Assembly (NCBI GenBank): GCA_016291375.1
Contig: JAEEXE010000002.1
Span: 1-64,000, forward strand
DNA: 64,000 nucleotides
Origin: Butyrivibrio sp.
GTDB taxonomy: Bacteria > Bacillota > Clostridia > Lachnospirales > Lachnospiraceae
Direction of reading: 5' to 3'
Below, one piece after another: positions 18,312 through 27,477 of this stretch (its first letter is position 1; each line of letters begins with the position of its first letter). The notes under the pieces were generated by a model, which ran no database searches, was not told the DNA's origin, and saw nothing but the letters and a program-made list of their open reading frames with translations. A program made the translations under genes and the position numbers.

Positions 18312-18340
18312 ATTATATCAGCGAAATCATGTTTTTTCAA
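18312..18340 (-). promoter_or_regulatory. promoter of tRNA-Pro
   Basis: TTGAAA (18335-18340) and TATAAT (18312-18317) have a 17-bp spacer on the minus strand, about 28 nt upstream of the tRNA. Confidence 0.75.
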
Positions 18341-18364
18341 TACCATGTAAAGAATTATGATTAT

Positions 18365-19504
18365 TCAGGCTTCTGTTTCTACGGCTTCCGTATTTGTCTC
18401 ATCTGTATCCTTGATCAAGTCTTTCAGATCCTCAAGACATATTGTCATCATGTCATCATTGGTAGGATTCTCAAGTGTCGAAACTCTTCTCGCCTGATTA
18501 GTGATGATCTCCTCAAACAGATTCCTTACTTCTCTTGCATTGGCGAAATTCTCAATGCTTCCCATCTTCTTGGAAGTAATAAGCGCTCTGATCTGATGCT
18601 TAACATCATCTTCCACCTTGTAGTCGTACTTTTCACAGTTCATGTTAAAGATCTGCTCAAGCTCGTCCACGCTGTAATCGGGAAATTCAATATACTTATT
18701 GAACCTGGATTTAAGGCCCGGATTGGAATTGATAAACTTCTTCATGGGACCGGTATAGCCTGCAACGATCACTACAAGATCATCTCTGTTATCTTCCATA
18801 GCCTTAAGAATCGTATCTATAGCTTCCTGTCCAAAAGCGTCATCCTTCTGGGCAAGTGAGTAAGCCTCGTCTATAAAGAGAACTCCTCCCATAGCCTTCT
18901 TAATCTGCTCCTGAGTCTTGATGGCAGTCTGTCCGACATAGCCTGCAACAAGTCCCGAGCGGTCAACTTCTACAAGCTGCCCTTTGGAAAGCACCCCTAT
19001 CTGCTTGTAGATCTTGGCTATGATCCTGGCAACAGTAGTCTTACCTGTTCCGGGATTACCGGTAAATACCAGGTGAAGAGATACCGGAACAGACTTAAGT
19101 CCCTGTTCTTTTCTCGCCTTCTGTACCTTAACAAAAGCCGTAAGCTCTTTTACATCGGATTTGATAGTGCTAAGACCAATGAGCTTATCAAGTGTCTCCA
19201 TAGGATCCTCTTCCGGCTCATCACTCTTCTTCTCTTCCTCTTTCTTGGATACATTTCCTCCCTGCGCAAAAAGAGCCTTAGCCTCAGCCAAGGCTTCATT
19301 GGCGTTATCTATCGGATCTTTTGCTGCGACAGAATCCGCCTTTGCTCCTGCGCCTACAGAAGTACCTGATGTGGGCTTAGCAGAAGGAGTTGCAGGCTCC
19401 TTGGAAGGTGTAAAGAAATCTCCGTACAGGCTTCCAAGAAGGTCTTTCTGCATACTCGTTATTTTATTTAATGTCTCTAATTCTTTTTCTCTGGAATTTT
19501 TCAT
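18365..19504 (-). CDS. AAA+ ATPase, CbbX/SpoVK-like
   Basis: A 379-residue single-AAA protein. The first 110 residues are a variable, Ser/Pro/Ala- and Glu-rich region with no clear domain. The AAA module has Walker A FTGNPGTGKTTVAR, pore-like loop residues SGLVAGYVGQTA, Walker B GVLFIDEAYSLA, sensor 1 IVAGYTGPM and an arginine-finger region NPGLKSRFNKYIEF. CbbX proteins remodel Rubisco and SpoVK acts in sporulation, but neither partner is in the window, so the client is unknown. It follows the glycosidase-like gene by 2 nt without its own clear ribosome site, suggesting translational coupling. Confidence 0.85.
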   Translation of the reverse strand: MKNSREKELETLNKITSMQKDLLGSLYGDFFTPSKEPATPSAKPTSGTSVGAGAKADSVAAKDPIDNANEALAEAKALFAQGGNVSKKEEEKKSDEPEEDPMETLDKLIGLSTIKSDVKELTAFVKVQKARKEQGLKSVPVSLHLVFTGNPGTGKTTVARIIAKIYKQIGVLSKGQLVEVDRSGLVAGYVGQTAIKTQEQIKKAMGGVLFIDEAYSLAQKDDAFGQEAIDTILKAMEDNRDDLVVIVAGYTGPMKKFINSNPGLKSRFNKYIEFPDYSVDELEQIFNMNCEKYDYKVEDDVKHQIRALITSKKMGSIENFANAREVRNLFEEIITNQARRVSTLENPTNDDMMTICLEDLKDLIKDTDETNTEAVETEA

Positions 19505-19506
19505 TA

Positions 19507-21162
19507 TCAGTCATTAAGGAACCAGCCGTTTCGGCTAAGGAATGTTCTGTTAGTTACAAGTGCATCTACGTCCTGTCCGATTATCTGGGAAGCTTTAGCC
19601 TTATACTCACCGGCCTGCTTGGTATCCATGTATTTATAAGCATCATAGGACATCTTCTTGCTTCCGTCGAGGTTCTTAAGTCCCTGCGCGATATGGCTCT
19701 CCATCTCATGAGCATCATCAGTCTCTCTAAAGAGGATAAAGCTTGTGATGTAAGGATTGTTCTTTGCCATCGTATATGCATATACGATAGAAGCAAGCTG
19801 CGCATCCTCGCCAAAGCTTGATGTGTATCCGATCTCAGAAAGAGCGATCTGTCTTACATGTCCTGCAGGATTGAGGAATTCAGCCTTTGCCATATAATCT
19901 GTCAGAAGGTAGATGTTCTCAATTGTGATGTAAGGTGTCGCAAGTGATGTATTAACATATTCAGCCTGCTGCTTCCAAGCATAAGGGTCAAACAAAGGAG
20001 CGTTGTATGGATGTACTGAAAGTGACCAGTCAACGTTTCCTTCACGTCTCATGTAATAGTTGAATCTATCGAGGTACTCTTTTGACATAAAGCATCCGGG
20101 ATTGGACTTTCTGTTCCATTCCTGGTCGATAGAGTTGTAAACTCTGGCATTTGCGTTAACACTCTTGATTCCGTTGTAGAAAATTCTGAAAGCCTTAACG
20201 TACTCACTTACATTGAGCTCAAGATTGGTTGAGTTCATGTAATACCATTCTGTTCTTGCATTGACCTCATTGCCGATTACCCAGTTATCAACTGTTCCGA
20301 AAGGACCACCTGAGTATCTCTGCGCAAGGAATGCCGCAATAGCCTTAAGGTGCTGTGTTCCAGCATCTTCTTTGGTATTCATTGCATATCCGGGGCAAAC
20401 ATGTGAATCTCTTGAAAGAGGATGAATAAGGTCTGCGCCTGCGGATGTTTTATTATTCAAAATTGTAAGAGTAAGCTGAAAATTATTGATCGCACACCAT
20501 CTTACAAATCCATCGTACTGCTGAAGTGCAGCTGTATTAAACTGGTATGTTTTTCCTTCATACGCAAACTCTGTAGTGGGATATGCGGCATCTGATGAAG
20601 GTCCTACAATATCTCCCATATAGAGGTTGTAAACCATCTGTGCCACTCCAAGATCCTTGAAGGTAGCAGCATCGGCATCATTTGGAAGGATACCCTTCAT
20701 ACCATGATCGTTACGTCCTACAGTCTGTGTAGCTACAGCCTCGGGATTAGTGATGTAATGCTCATCACTTACCTGAATCATAGATCCGCCACTCTTTACT
20801 GCAACAAGGAACTTCTTGCTGAGGTTTGAGTTCTCGGTTCCAAGTCCAAGGTCAAAAGAAAATGTGGCTTTGGAGCCCTTTTCTGTGGAAGCCACAATCT
20901 TACCTGTTGTGCCGTCCTGATATACTTCATCAGCATACAGATAATACTTACCGTCGTCTGATGAAGGAGCAGATGCTGTAGATACATTTACAACAACCTG
21001 ATTTCCTGAAATGGTACAAGAATCAATGCTGACAACTCTTCCTGCCGCATAGACCACTGTACTTTCCCCATTAAAAGTTTCATAGCTTGCAACTGCACCC
21101 AAAAGTGTTACTGCTGTCATGGCAATTCCAAGCACTTTTTTCAAAATAGAATTCTTACTCAC
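19507..21162 (-). CDS. secreted glycosidase-like protein (DUF5722 type)
   Basis: A 551-residue exported protein. GTG at 21162 is the likely start, because GGAGG lies six bases upstream and a signal peptide follows (KKVLGIAMTAVTLLGAVAS, predicted cleavage after VYAA). A beta-rich N-terminal domain (about 45-140) precedes a probable TIM-barrel. NWVIGNEVNA carries an Asn-Glu pair as in clan GH-A acid/base residues and RQIALSEIGYTS a second Glu in the nucleophile position. I place it with DUF5722 proteins from memory. Substrate unknown. It sits between FprA and the AAA+ gene with no terminator visible. Confidence 0.72.
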   Translation of the reverse strand: MSKNSILKKVLGIAMTAVTLLGAVASYETFNGESTVVYAAGRVVSIDSCTISGNQVVVNVSTASAPSSDDGKYYLYADEVYQDGTTGKIVASTEKGSKATFSFDLGLGTENSNLSKKFLVAVKSGGSMIQVSDEHYITNPEAVATQTVGRNDHGMKGILPNDADAATFKDLGVAQMVYNLYMGDIVGPSSDAAYPTTEFAYEGKTYQFNTAALQQYDGFVRWCAINNFQLTLTILNNKTSAGADLIHPLSRDSHVCPGYAMNTKEDAGTQHLKAIAAFLAQRYSGGPFGTVDNWVIGNEVNARTEWYYMNSTNLELNVSEYVKAFRIFYNGIKSVNANARVYNSIDQEWNRKSNPGCFMSKEYLDRFNYYMRREGNVDWSLSVHPYNAPLFDPYAWKQQAEYVNTSLATPYITIENIYLLTDYMAKAEFLNPAGHVRQIALSEIGYTSSFGEDAQLASIVYAYTMAKNNPYITSFILFRETDDAHEMESHIAQGLKNLDGSKKMSYDAYKYMDTKQAGEYKAKASQIIGQDVDALVTNRTFLSRNGWFLND

Positions 21163-21229
21163 AACTTTCCTCCGAATCGTTATATTCCTTATAAATTGTA
21201 GTACTTTATTGAGTGTATACTTTATGTGC

Positions 21230-22423
21230 TCAATTTGCAACAGCCTCAGCAAATGCATCCACTTCAGCCATATCACTTGCATGAAGAGCACTCTTAATCG
21301 TGAGTATCTTCTCAAGAACCGTAACGTTCTTTAATGTGGAAAGCTTATCTCCCATAAGCTTTGCTGTAACAGGCGCCCATGTTCCGTTCTGGCCAAGTGC
21401 AAATGTGCGGTTCTGAACACCAAGAGCAAGCATATCGTTTATAAATGCTTCAACAGGCGGATAGATACCGCCGTTGTATGTAGGACACAGGATAACTACC
21501 TTGGCACATCTCCACACTTCTCCTATAAGATAAGATACATCTGTTCCCGAAGCATCATATACTCTTACTTTTTTGCCACTCTTTGCTCTGATTGAAGAAG
21601 CAACAGCCTCTGCTGCACTTGCAGTATGTCCGTACAAACTTCCGTAAACCACAAGGATATCATCTGTTTCCGCTGTGTCTGTGCTCCATTTCTGGTACTT
21701 ATCTAGGAACCAGGCAATGTCTTTTCTCCACACGGGTCCATGAAGAGCAAGGATCATCTGGATATCAAGGCCTGCTGCCTTCTTAAGAACCGCCTGAACC
21801 TGTGCTCCATACTTACCAACTATATTTGCATAATATCTTCTTGCGGAATCAAGGAACTGCTCTTCAAAATCGTACTCATCAGCAAACAATCCACCGTCAA
21901 GAGCTCCGAAGGTTCCGAATGCATCAGCAGAGAAAAGAGCTTTTGAGGTAGCGTCATAAGCCATCATAACTTCAGGCCAGTGAACCATAGGCGCCGCAAC
22001 AAATGTGAAACTGTGCTTTCCTGTAGAAAGAGTATCATTCTCTTTTATCTCAAGTTTGTTATATCCTGTGGACTCGGGGAAAAACTGTTCCATAAATGCA
22101 AAAGTTCTGTTGGCACCGACAACGGTAACTTCAGGATATAGGCTTACTACTCTGCTGATAAGTGCGCAGTGATCCGGTTCCATATGTAAAACAACCAGAT
22201 AATCAAGCTTTTTGCCATTGAGTGCTTCCTGAAGATTCTCAATGTACTGATCTGCCACAGAGACATCCGCTGTGTCAAAAACAATGGTCCTTTCGTCATC
22301 TATAAAATAGCTGTTATAAGACACACCCTCCGGAATGGGGAAGATATTCTCAAATCGGGCAAGTCTTCTATCGCTTCCTCCTATCCAGGTGATATCCTCA
22401 GTAACCTTTTTAATTCCTATCAT
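21230..22423 (-). CDS. fprA: flavodiiron protein FprA (A-type flavoprotein)
   Basis: Cytoplasmic flavodiiron oxidase that reduces O2 and/or NO. The 397-residue protein has a metallo-beta-lactamase-like domain (1-250) with the diiron ligands HMEPDH and, further on, AAPMVHWPE, SADAFG and a later LHGPVW histidine. A C-terminal flavodoxin domain (DILVVYGSLYGHTASAAEA, FMN phosphate loop) follows. It lacks a rubredoxin domain, so electrons must come from another protein. The start is chosen at MIGIKKVTED with AAGGAGG upstream. It begins 1 nt after the hybrid kinase stop codon. Confidence 0.94.
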   Translation of the reverse strand: MIGIKKVTEDITWIGGSDRRLARFENIFPIPEGVSYNSYFIDDERTIVFDTADVSVADQYIENLQEALNGKKLDYLVVLHMEPDHCALISRVVSLYPEVTVVGANRTFAFMEQFFPESTGYNKLEIKENDTLSTGKHSFTFVAAPMVHWPEVMMAYDATSKALFSADAFGTFGALDGGLFADEYDFEEQFLDSARRYYANIVGKYGAQVQAVLKKAAGLDIQMILALHGPVWRKDIAWFLDKYQKWSTDTAETDDILVVYGSLYGHTASAAEAVASSIRAKSGKKVRVYDASGTDVSYLIGEVWRCAKVVILCPTYNGGIYPPVEAFINDMLALGVQNRTFALGQNGTWAPVTAKLMGDKLSTLKNVTVLEKILTIKSALHASDMAEVDAFAEAVAN

Positions 22424-22424
22424 T

Positions 22425-25400
22425 TTAGTCCTCCTTGGTAGTGTTTTTGTTATGGAATTCAAGTATTGTCTTTTCGACTATATTGACATCTATAGGCTTT
22501 GCTATGTGTGCATTCATTCCGGAATCAAGGGATTTCTGCACATCATCAGCATAAGCGTTGGCTGTCATCGCGATGATCGGAATGCTCTTGGCATGTTCAG
22601 TACCAAGGTTCCTTATAGCGATGGCTGCCTCATAACCGTTCATAACCGGCATCTGGATATCCATAAGGATCAGATCAAAATCTCCCTCCTTGGATTCCCT
22701 GAATATATCCACTGCTTCTTTTCCATCTACTGCTCTGGTTACAGTAGCGCCTTCCATATTCATAAGCTCTGAAAGAATGTCAGCATTTATATCATTATCC
22801 TCTGCTGCCAGGATCTTAATACCGTCAAGCGGCTTTGCTCCTTCTTCTTTTATGCCTTCCTTGGAGCGTTTCGACAGATCATCTATGGTCTGCTTGAGGC
22901 TTGAAATAAACAGCGGTTTCTGAACAAGCTCATTTGCTCCTGCTGCCCTGGCCTCATCTTCCATTGCACTAAAGTCATCTGCCATTACGATTATAAGAAT
23001 ATTGTTATTTCTCTTATCCTTCATCCTGATGTTCTTAACGATCTCAGGCGCTGTCATTATCTGTACCTTCTGATCAACGATTATCATATCAACAGGTTTA
23101 TTCTCTGTCTGATATACATCAAGAAGATGGATTGCCCCAAATCCTGTTGGAGATTCGATAACATCGATTCCATCATTGTTTAGTATACTTGAAAGCTGCT
23201 CACACTCATTATGATTGGAATCAATAAACATTACTCTCTCAATGCCGTGTCTCTTCCAGAAATCTATGTCCACCGCATTTACAACCTGAAGTCTTAAGTT
23301 GATTATAAAGGTGCTTCCCTTTCCTTCCTCGCTCTCAACTCTGATGGTTCCGCCCATAAGTTCTATCAGGTTCTTGGTAATGGCCAGTCCCAGACCTGTT
23401 CCCTGGATTCCTCTTATTGTATCATTATCTTCTCTTGAAAAGGCCTCAAATATTTTGTCTTTATACTCGGGCTTCATTCCTATTCCGTTGTCTTTAATAG
23501 TAAATCTGATGTTCTCAAAGCCCTCTGATGTTGAAGGCGATCCTTCTATGGTAAATTCTATCCTTCCGCCTTCAGGAGTATATTTGATCGCATTTCCAAG
23601 AACGTTGGTAAGTATCTCATTTATCTTTTGCTTATCACCTATGAATATGTCGTGCTCCATATCCGTTACTTTTACGACATATTCCTGATTCTTGGCCTTA
23701 GCCTGGAACATGATAACGGAATTGATCTCCTCAAGAAGAAGACCAAGTGCCATCTCCTTGTTATAAAGAGTGGTTCTTCCGCTCTCAATCTTACTCATAT
23801 CAAGAACATCGTTAAGAAGAGTAAGAAGGTTCTGAGATGCCAGAGTTATCTTATGAGTATACTCGCGAACCTTATCCGGCTCATCCGAATGCTTATCAAT
23901 AAGGAGATTAAATCCAATGATCGCATTCATAGGAGTTCTAAAGTCATGTGACATATTGGCAAGGAAGCTGGTCTTTGCCTTATTAGCGGTCTCTGCTGCA
24001 CTAAGTGCTTCCTGAAGCTGATGATTACGCTTTATTTCCTGCGTTCTGTCATAAAGCGCAACGGCAAGTCTTCGTCCCTTGTCGTCTATTGTACATACAA
24101 CAGCGCCTCTGTAATATAGGAGTTCTCCTGTATGAAGATTTTCAAATCTGATCTCGTCAATCAGTTCTGCCCTTGTAGTCTTAAAGCACCTCTCCAGAAT
24201 TGCTCCAAGTCTTTCCTCTTCTCCTTCACGCTGGGCTTTTGTAAGGACTCTTATGTCCTCCTTAAGCTCTTTTAGCGGAATACCAAGGATTGCCTCGGCA
24301 TTGGCAGTAATGAATTCTGCAGAAAAAGTCTTCTCGGTAATGATCGCAAGAATATCATTGTTCTTTTCAACTACGTAGTCGAAAAGCCACTCTCTGTAAT
24401 GAATATCATTCTCTTTTTTCAAAAGATCTCGTTCATTACGGGTGTTGATCTCGCTCATCATGTGCTTAAGCTGGCTCGCCATGTTGCTCATGGAATCATA
24501 AAGCTGCCTGATCTCGTCCTTACCGGTATCTTCTATTCCAATCTCAAAATCGCCGCGCTTAATGTCATCAGCGATTATATTGAGGTTCTCAATTCTTGAA
24601 CAAAGCCAATTGGAGAATACTGATGCTCCCAGATATCCCAGTATGAAAAGAACTACAGCAATGATAAAATCGCTCTCCAACAAGACAAAAACGTCCGCTA
24701 CAAGCTCGTTTCTGTCTACATAGTAATACAGATTCCATCTTTCTATTAAGTTCTCGTCTTTCATGAGATAGTAGTTGTGTCCACTCATGAATCCATCGGA
24801 ATTGTCATATTTTCCGCGGAAAATATCCTGTCTGACTTTTTTGTCCAGAGCTTCATCTTTGAGTTTCTTGTGAAAGATAATCTCTTTGTTCTCTCCCACG
24901 ATCATGATTCCGTTGTCCAGATATGCGCTCTGATTAGCAACGGAAAAGAAATTCTCTTTATTGATCTTAAGAACTACCATTCCTATCATTTTAGAGGTTG
25001 TTCCCACATCTAAAAGAGAATTGATTATGAATACGTTTCCTTCTCTGTCAGCAACCCACTGGGCTCCGTTTTCTTTTTTGCAGCGCTGATACCAGTCGAG
25101 CTCATTACTGGTTGTAGGCTTTTTCAGAAAATCTCCTATAGACTCTTTTGGAAGATTCTCTGCAAATATAGTGATGTCATCTATACAGTTATCGCTACTT
25201 CTGTAATACCAGATAAGAGGCTCAATATTGCCGTTAAGCTGATTGGTTAATGTGTATGGATCTGCCTCGGCATATTCAAGTGCCCTTCTGAAAGCTTCTT
25301 CATATGAAAAAAACTTGATAACATCGGTCTCTCTGTTTCCGTTATTCTCAATTCCATTTGAGATAACATCTATACTACCCTGCATGGCAGCCTGTGTCTG

Positions 25401-25538
25401 GGCCTTGAGATTATTGCTGGAAACTATGTATGCGTATATACCCAAAATGGCAATAGGTATCACAATGAGAATCGCAAATATGATTCTCATCTGAGTTTTT
25501 ATGCTATATATCCGCTTTATCGCTTCTCTGTTTGCCAT
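22425..25538 (-). CDS. hybrid sensor histidine kinase with two receiver domains
   Basis: A 1037-residue membrane sensor kinase. Helix 1 (about 18-38), an extracellular sensor of about 250 residues, helix 2 (about 290-312), a HAMP-like and coiled segment, and a PAS-like region (about 385-505) lead to HisKA (FLANMSHDFRTPMNA; phospho-His near 531). The HATPase follows with N, G1 and G2 boxes (NAIKYTP, DNGIGM, GTGLGL). REC1 is degenerate (FIDSN in place of the acidic pair). REC2 is intact (AAEDND, LMDIQMPVMNG, KP). No HPt or output domain is present. The start is ambiguous: ATG at 25538, or TTG at 25568; neither has a strong site. Confidence 0.9.
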   Translation of the reverse strand: MANREAIKRIYSIKTQMRIIFAILIVIPIAILGIYAYIVSSNNLKAQTQAAMQGSIDVISNGIENNGNRETDVIKFFSYEEAFRRALEYAEADPYTLTNQLNGNIEPLIWYYRSSDNCIDDITIFAENLPKESIGDFLKKPTTSNELDWYQRCKKENGAQWVADREGNVFIINSLLDVGTTSKMIGMVVLKINKENFFSVANQSAYLDNGIMIVGENKEIIFHKKLKDEALDKKVRQDIFRGKYDNSDGFMSGHNYYLMKDENLIERWNLYYYVDRNELVADVFVLLESDFIIAVVLFILGYLGASVFSNWLCSRIENLNIIADDIKRGDFEIGIEDTGKDEIRQLYDSMSNMASQLKHMMSEINTRNERDLLKKENDIHYREWLFDYVVEKNNDILAIITEKTFSAEFITANAEAILGIPLKELKEDIRVLTKAQREGEEERLGAILERCFKTTRAELIDEIRFENLHTGELLYYRGAVVCTIDDKGRRLAVALYDRTQEIKRNHQLQEALSAAETANKAKTSFLANMSHDFRTPMNAIIGFNLLIDKHSDEPDKVREYTHKITLASQNLLTLLNDVLDMSKIESGRTTLYNKEMALGLLLEEINSVIMFQAKAKNQEYVVKVTDMEHDIFIGDKQKINEILTNVLGNAIKYTPEGGRIEFTIEGSPSTSEGFENIRFTIKDNGIGMKPEYKDKIFEAFSREDNDTIRGIQGTGLGLAITKNLIELMGGTIRVESEEGKGSTFIINLRLQVVNAVDIDFWKRHGIERVMFIDSNHNECEQLSSILNNDGIDVIESPTGFGAIHLLDVYQTENKPVDMIIVDQKVQIMTAPEIVKNIRMKDKRNNNILIIVMADDFSAMEDEARAAGANELVQKPLFISSLKQTIDDLSKRSKEGIKEEGAKPLDGIKILAAEDNDINADILSELMNMEGATVTRAVDGKEAVDIFRESKEGDFDLILMDIQMPVMNGYEAAIAIRNLGTEHAKSIPIIAMTANAYADDVQKSLDSGMNAHIAKPIDVNIVEKTILEFHNKNTTKED

Positions 25539-25551
25539 ATTTTCAACCCGA

Positions 25552-26916
25552 TTATTGTTTTTCGCCAACTGTTGCTTTCATTCTTTTATCTATCTTATAA
25601 AGCGCTTCTTCCAATGTTTCTTTTTTGAGAAGTACCTGCTGCAATTCCTCTCCAAGAATTGCTGACACCTCTCTGTCATACTCGCCCCAGCACTTAGAAG
25701 AAAGATACATATTGTTGCTTAGCATCTCGCTGATCCCTTCGAATTCCGGCGGAATTCCAAAATCTGTATCTTTTAAATAAGTCTTACTTCCTTTGCTATC
25801 CTTCCACAATATATATTGCCCTTCATAGCTGGCAAGGCTTCTGACAATCTTCTTGGCGGCTTCTTCATGACCACCATACCTGTTAACTGCTATTCCGCAT
25901 TCACAGCCGCCTATTAACACAGGTACGCTATCTCCACTGCTGCCGTATGGAAGAGTTCCTATATCCATGTCCGGTGCAAGTTCTTTTATATGATTGTAAT
26001 CCTCCGGCCCTGCAATAAGAAAGACACTTTTTTCGCTTGTAAATTCCCGTATTGCCGCCTCTTTATCCATAAGATACATGTCCGGTGACAGAACACCGTA
26101 ATCTATCATCTTCTCCCACTCGGTAAGATGAGGATACAGCTCATCATGAAAGGATGCCCTGCCGTATTTGATCCTCGCACCGATTGCTTTTCCTTTACTT
26201 GTGGTCAAATACTCTCCCTGCAAAAGAGACAGTGCACTGTTGGATAAGATGTTCCCATCCTTTAATCCCGCAGATACTGCCCTTCCCGGCCTAAACTTAT
26301 CGACATACACACAGTTATTCAGAAACTGATCGTAAGTCTTTGGCATTATAAGACCGTATTTTTCAAAGAGATACTTGTTGTAATAAAAGCATTCGTAGCT
26401 GCTTACACTTGGAACCGCGTATACGTTATTAAGATATTTAAACGCCTTCTGTGATTCCTCGGTAAATGGTCTGCACACATCCGTAAGCGGTGCCAGATAT
26501 CCGGCTCTTGCATATCTGTTGGTCATTCGCTGTGTTACAAAGATAATATCAGCAGCACCGTTATAAGAAAGCTGAGAATCTATCACCGATTCATAGTTAT
26601 CTCTTTGGATATATTCAACTTTGATGGTATATTCCGGAAATGTTTCGGCAAGATATGCCTTAAGATTGATCAGATAAGGTTCCTTCTGCCAACAAGCAAT
26701 CCTAATAACGCTTGCGTCTCTGTTCGTAAGCGTACGTCCTTCTTGTTTATCTGCAGCATCGTCTTTCTTGTCCTTAGGCGAAGCAGTTTTGCTCGCTCCG
26801 TCGGTACCGGATCCATTCTGATTGTCAGCTGAACCACAGCGGCACAATCCCCCCGAAAAAACAAGCAATAGCATCAAGATACATATTAAGATACCATTAA
26901 ACTTCCTGCTATTCAT
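25552..26916 (-). CDS. extracellular solute-binding lipoprotein, family 1 type
   Basis: A 454-residue exported lipoprotein with a signal ending VFSGGLCRC and a Ser/Asp/Lys-rich linker. The sugar-binding type 1 fold is suggested by VIRIACWQKEP, DIIFVTQRMT, FYYNKYLFEKYGLIMPKTYDQF and a C-terminal GGCECGIAVN region. No ABC permease or ATPase lies near it. Its neighbour 13 nt downstream is a hybrid sensor kinase with an extracellular domain, so it may present a ligand to that sensor. The start is chosen for the GAGGG site and signal. Odd feature: several cysteines in the mature protein. Confidence 0.82.
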   Translation of the reverse strand: MNSRKFNGILICILMLLLVFSGGLCRCGSADNQNGSGTDGASKTASPKDKKDDAADKQEGRTLTNRDASVIRIACWQKEPYLINLKAYLAETFPEYTIKVEYIQRDNYESVIDSQLSYNGAADIIFVTQRMTNRYARAGYLAPLTDVCRPFTEESQKAFKYLNNVYAVPSVSSYECFYYNKYLFEKYGLIMPKTYDQFLNNCVYVDKFRPGRAVSAGLKDGNILSNSALSLLQGEYLTTSKGKAIGARIKYGRASFHDELYPHLTEWEKMIDYGVLSPDMYLMDKEAAIREFTSEKSVFLIAGPEDYNHIKELAPDMDIGTLPYGSSGDSVPVLIGGCECGIAVNRYGGHEEAAKKIVRSLASYEGQYILWKDSKGSKTYLKDTDFGIPPEFEGISEMLSNNMYLSSKCWGEYDREVSAILGEELQQVLLKKETLEEALYKIDKRMKATVGEKQ

Positions 26917-26944
26917 TCTACCCTCATAAAATAGACTCAAAGCA

Positions 26945-27451
26945 TTATCTCAACATTATCTTTTTGACTTCTCCCACATAAAGAATGTGGTATTCACCGT
27001 CTTTATACAATTGTTCTATTATATCTTTATCGATAAAACATTCCTTTTCGAATTCCTGTCTATACACTACTCTACAAGTTATAACTTCTCTGGCCTCATC
27101 TATATAGGGAATACCCTCGTCGTAATTAACGGTAAGTCTTGCTCCCGCAATCTTATCCTCGTCGCGACCCGATACCAGTCCAAGGTATTTGAGCGCACCA
27201 CGATATTTCTCCTGATCCATGAAGCTTATTGAATAAACTCCAGATTCGTCAATACAATCTTTGGTGTATCTGCTCTTTCTGACAAAAATAAAGGTTACTC
27301 TCTTATTCCACACATAACCAACACCGCCCCACTCTGCGGCAGCGACATTGACCTTGTCTCCTTTGACAGAAGATATAATTATCTTCTCTCCCACGAAACT
27401 GTAAGCGCCGTTTTCGATATCTTCCGGTTTAACCGGCTGGAATACATGCAT
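26945..27451 (-). CDS. flavin reductase family protein (FMN-binding split barrel)
   Basis: A 168-residue protein of the flavoredoxin/flavin reductase-like family. It opens with FQPVKPEDIENGAYSFVGEKIIISS and has WGGVGYVWNKRVTFIFVRKSRYTKD and GVYSISFMD, typical of the FMN pocket. AGGAGGT precedes the ATG. Such proteins pass electrons through FMN; with FprA three genes downstream it is a possible redox partner, though this is inference. It is 26 nt downstream of greA. Confidence 0.85.
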   Translation of the reverse strand: MHVFQPVKPEDIENGAYSFVGEKIIISSVKGDKVNVAAAEWGGVGYVWNKRVTFIFVRKSRYTKDCIDESGVYSISFMDQEKYRGALKYLGLVSGRDEDKIAGARLTVNYDEGIPYIDEAREVITCRVVYRQEFEKECFIDKDIIEQLYKDGEYHILYVGEVKKIMLR

Positions 27452-27477
27452 AAATACCTCCTATCCGGAAATACTGC

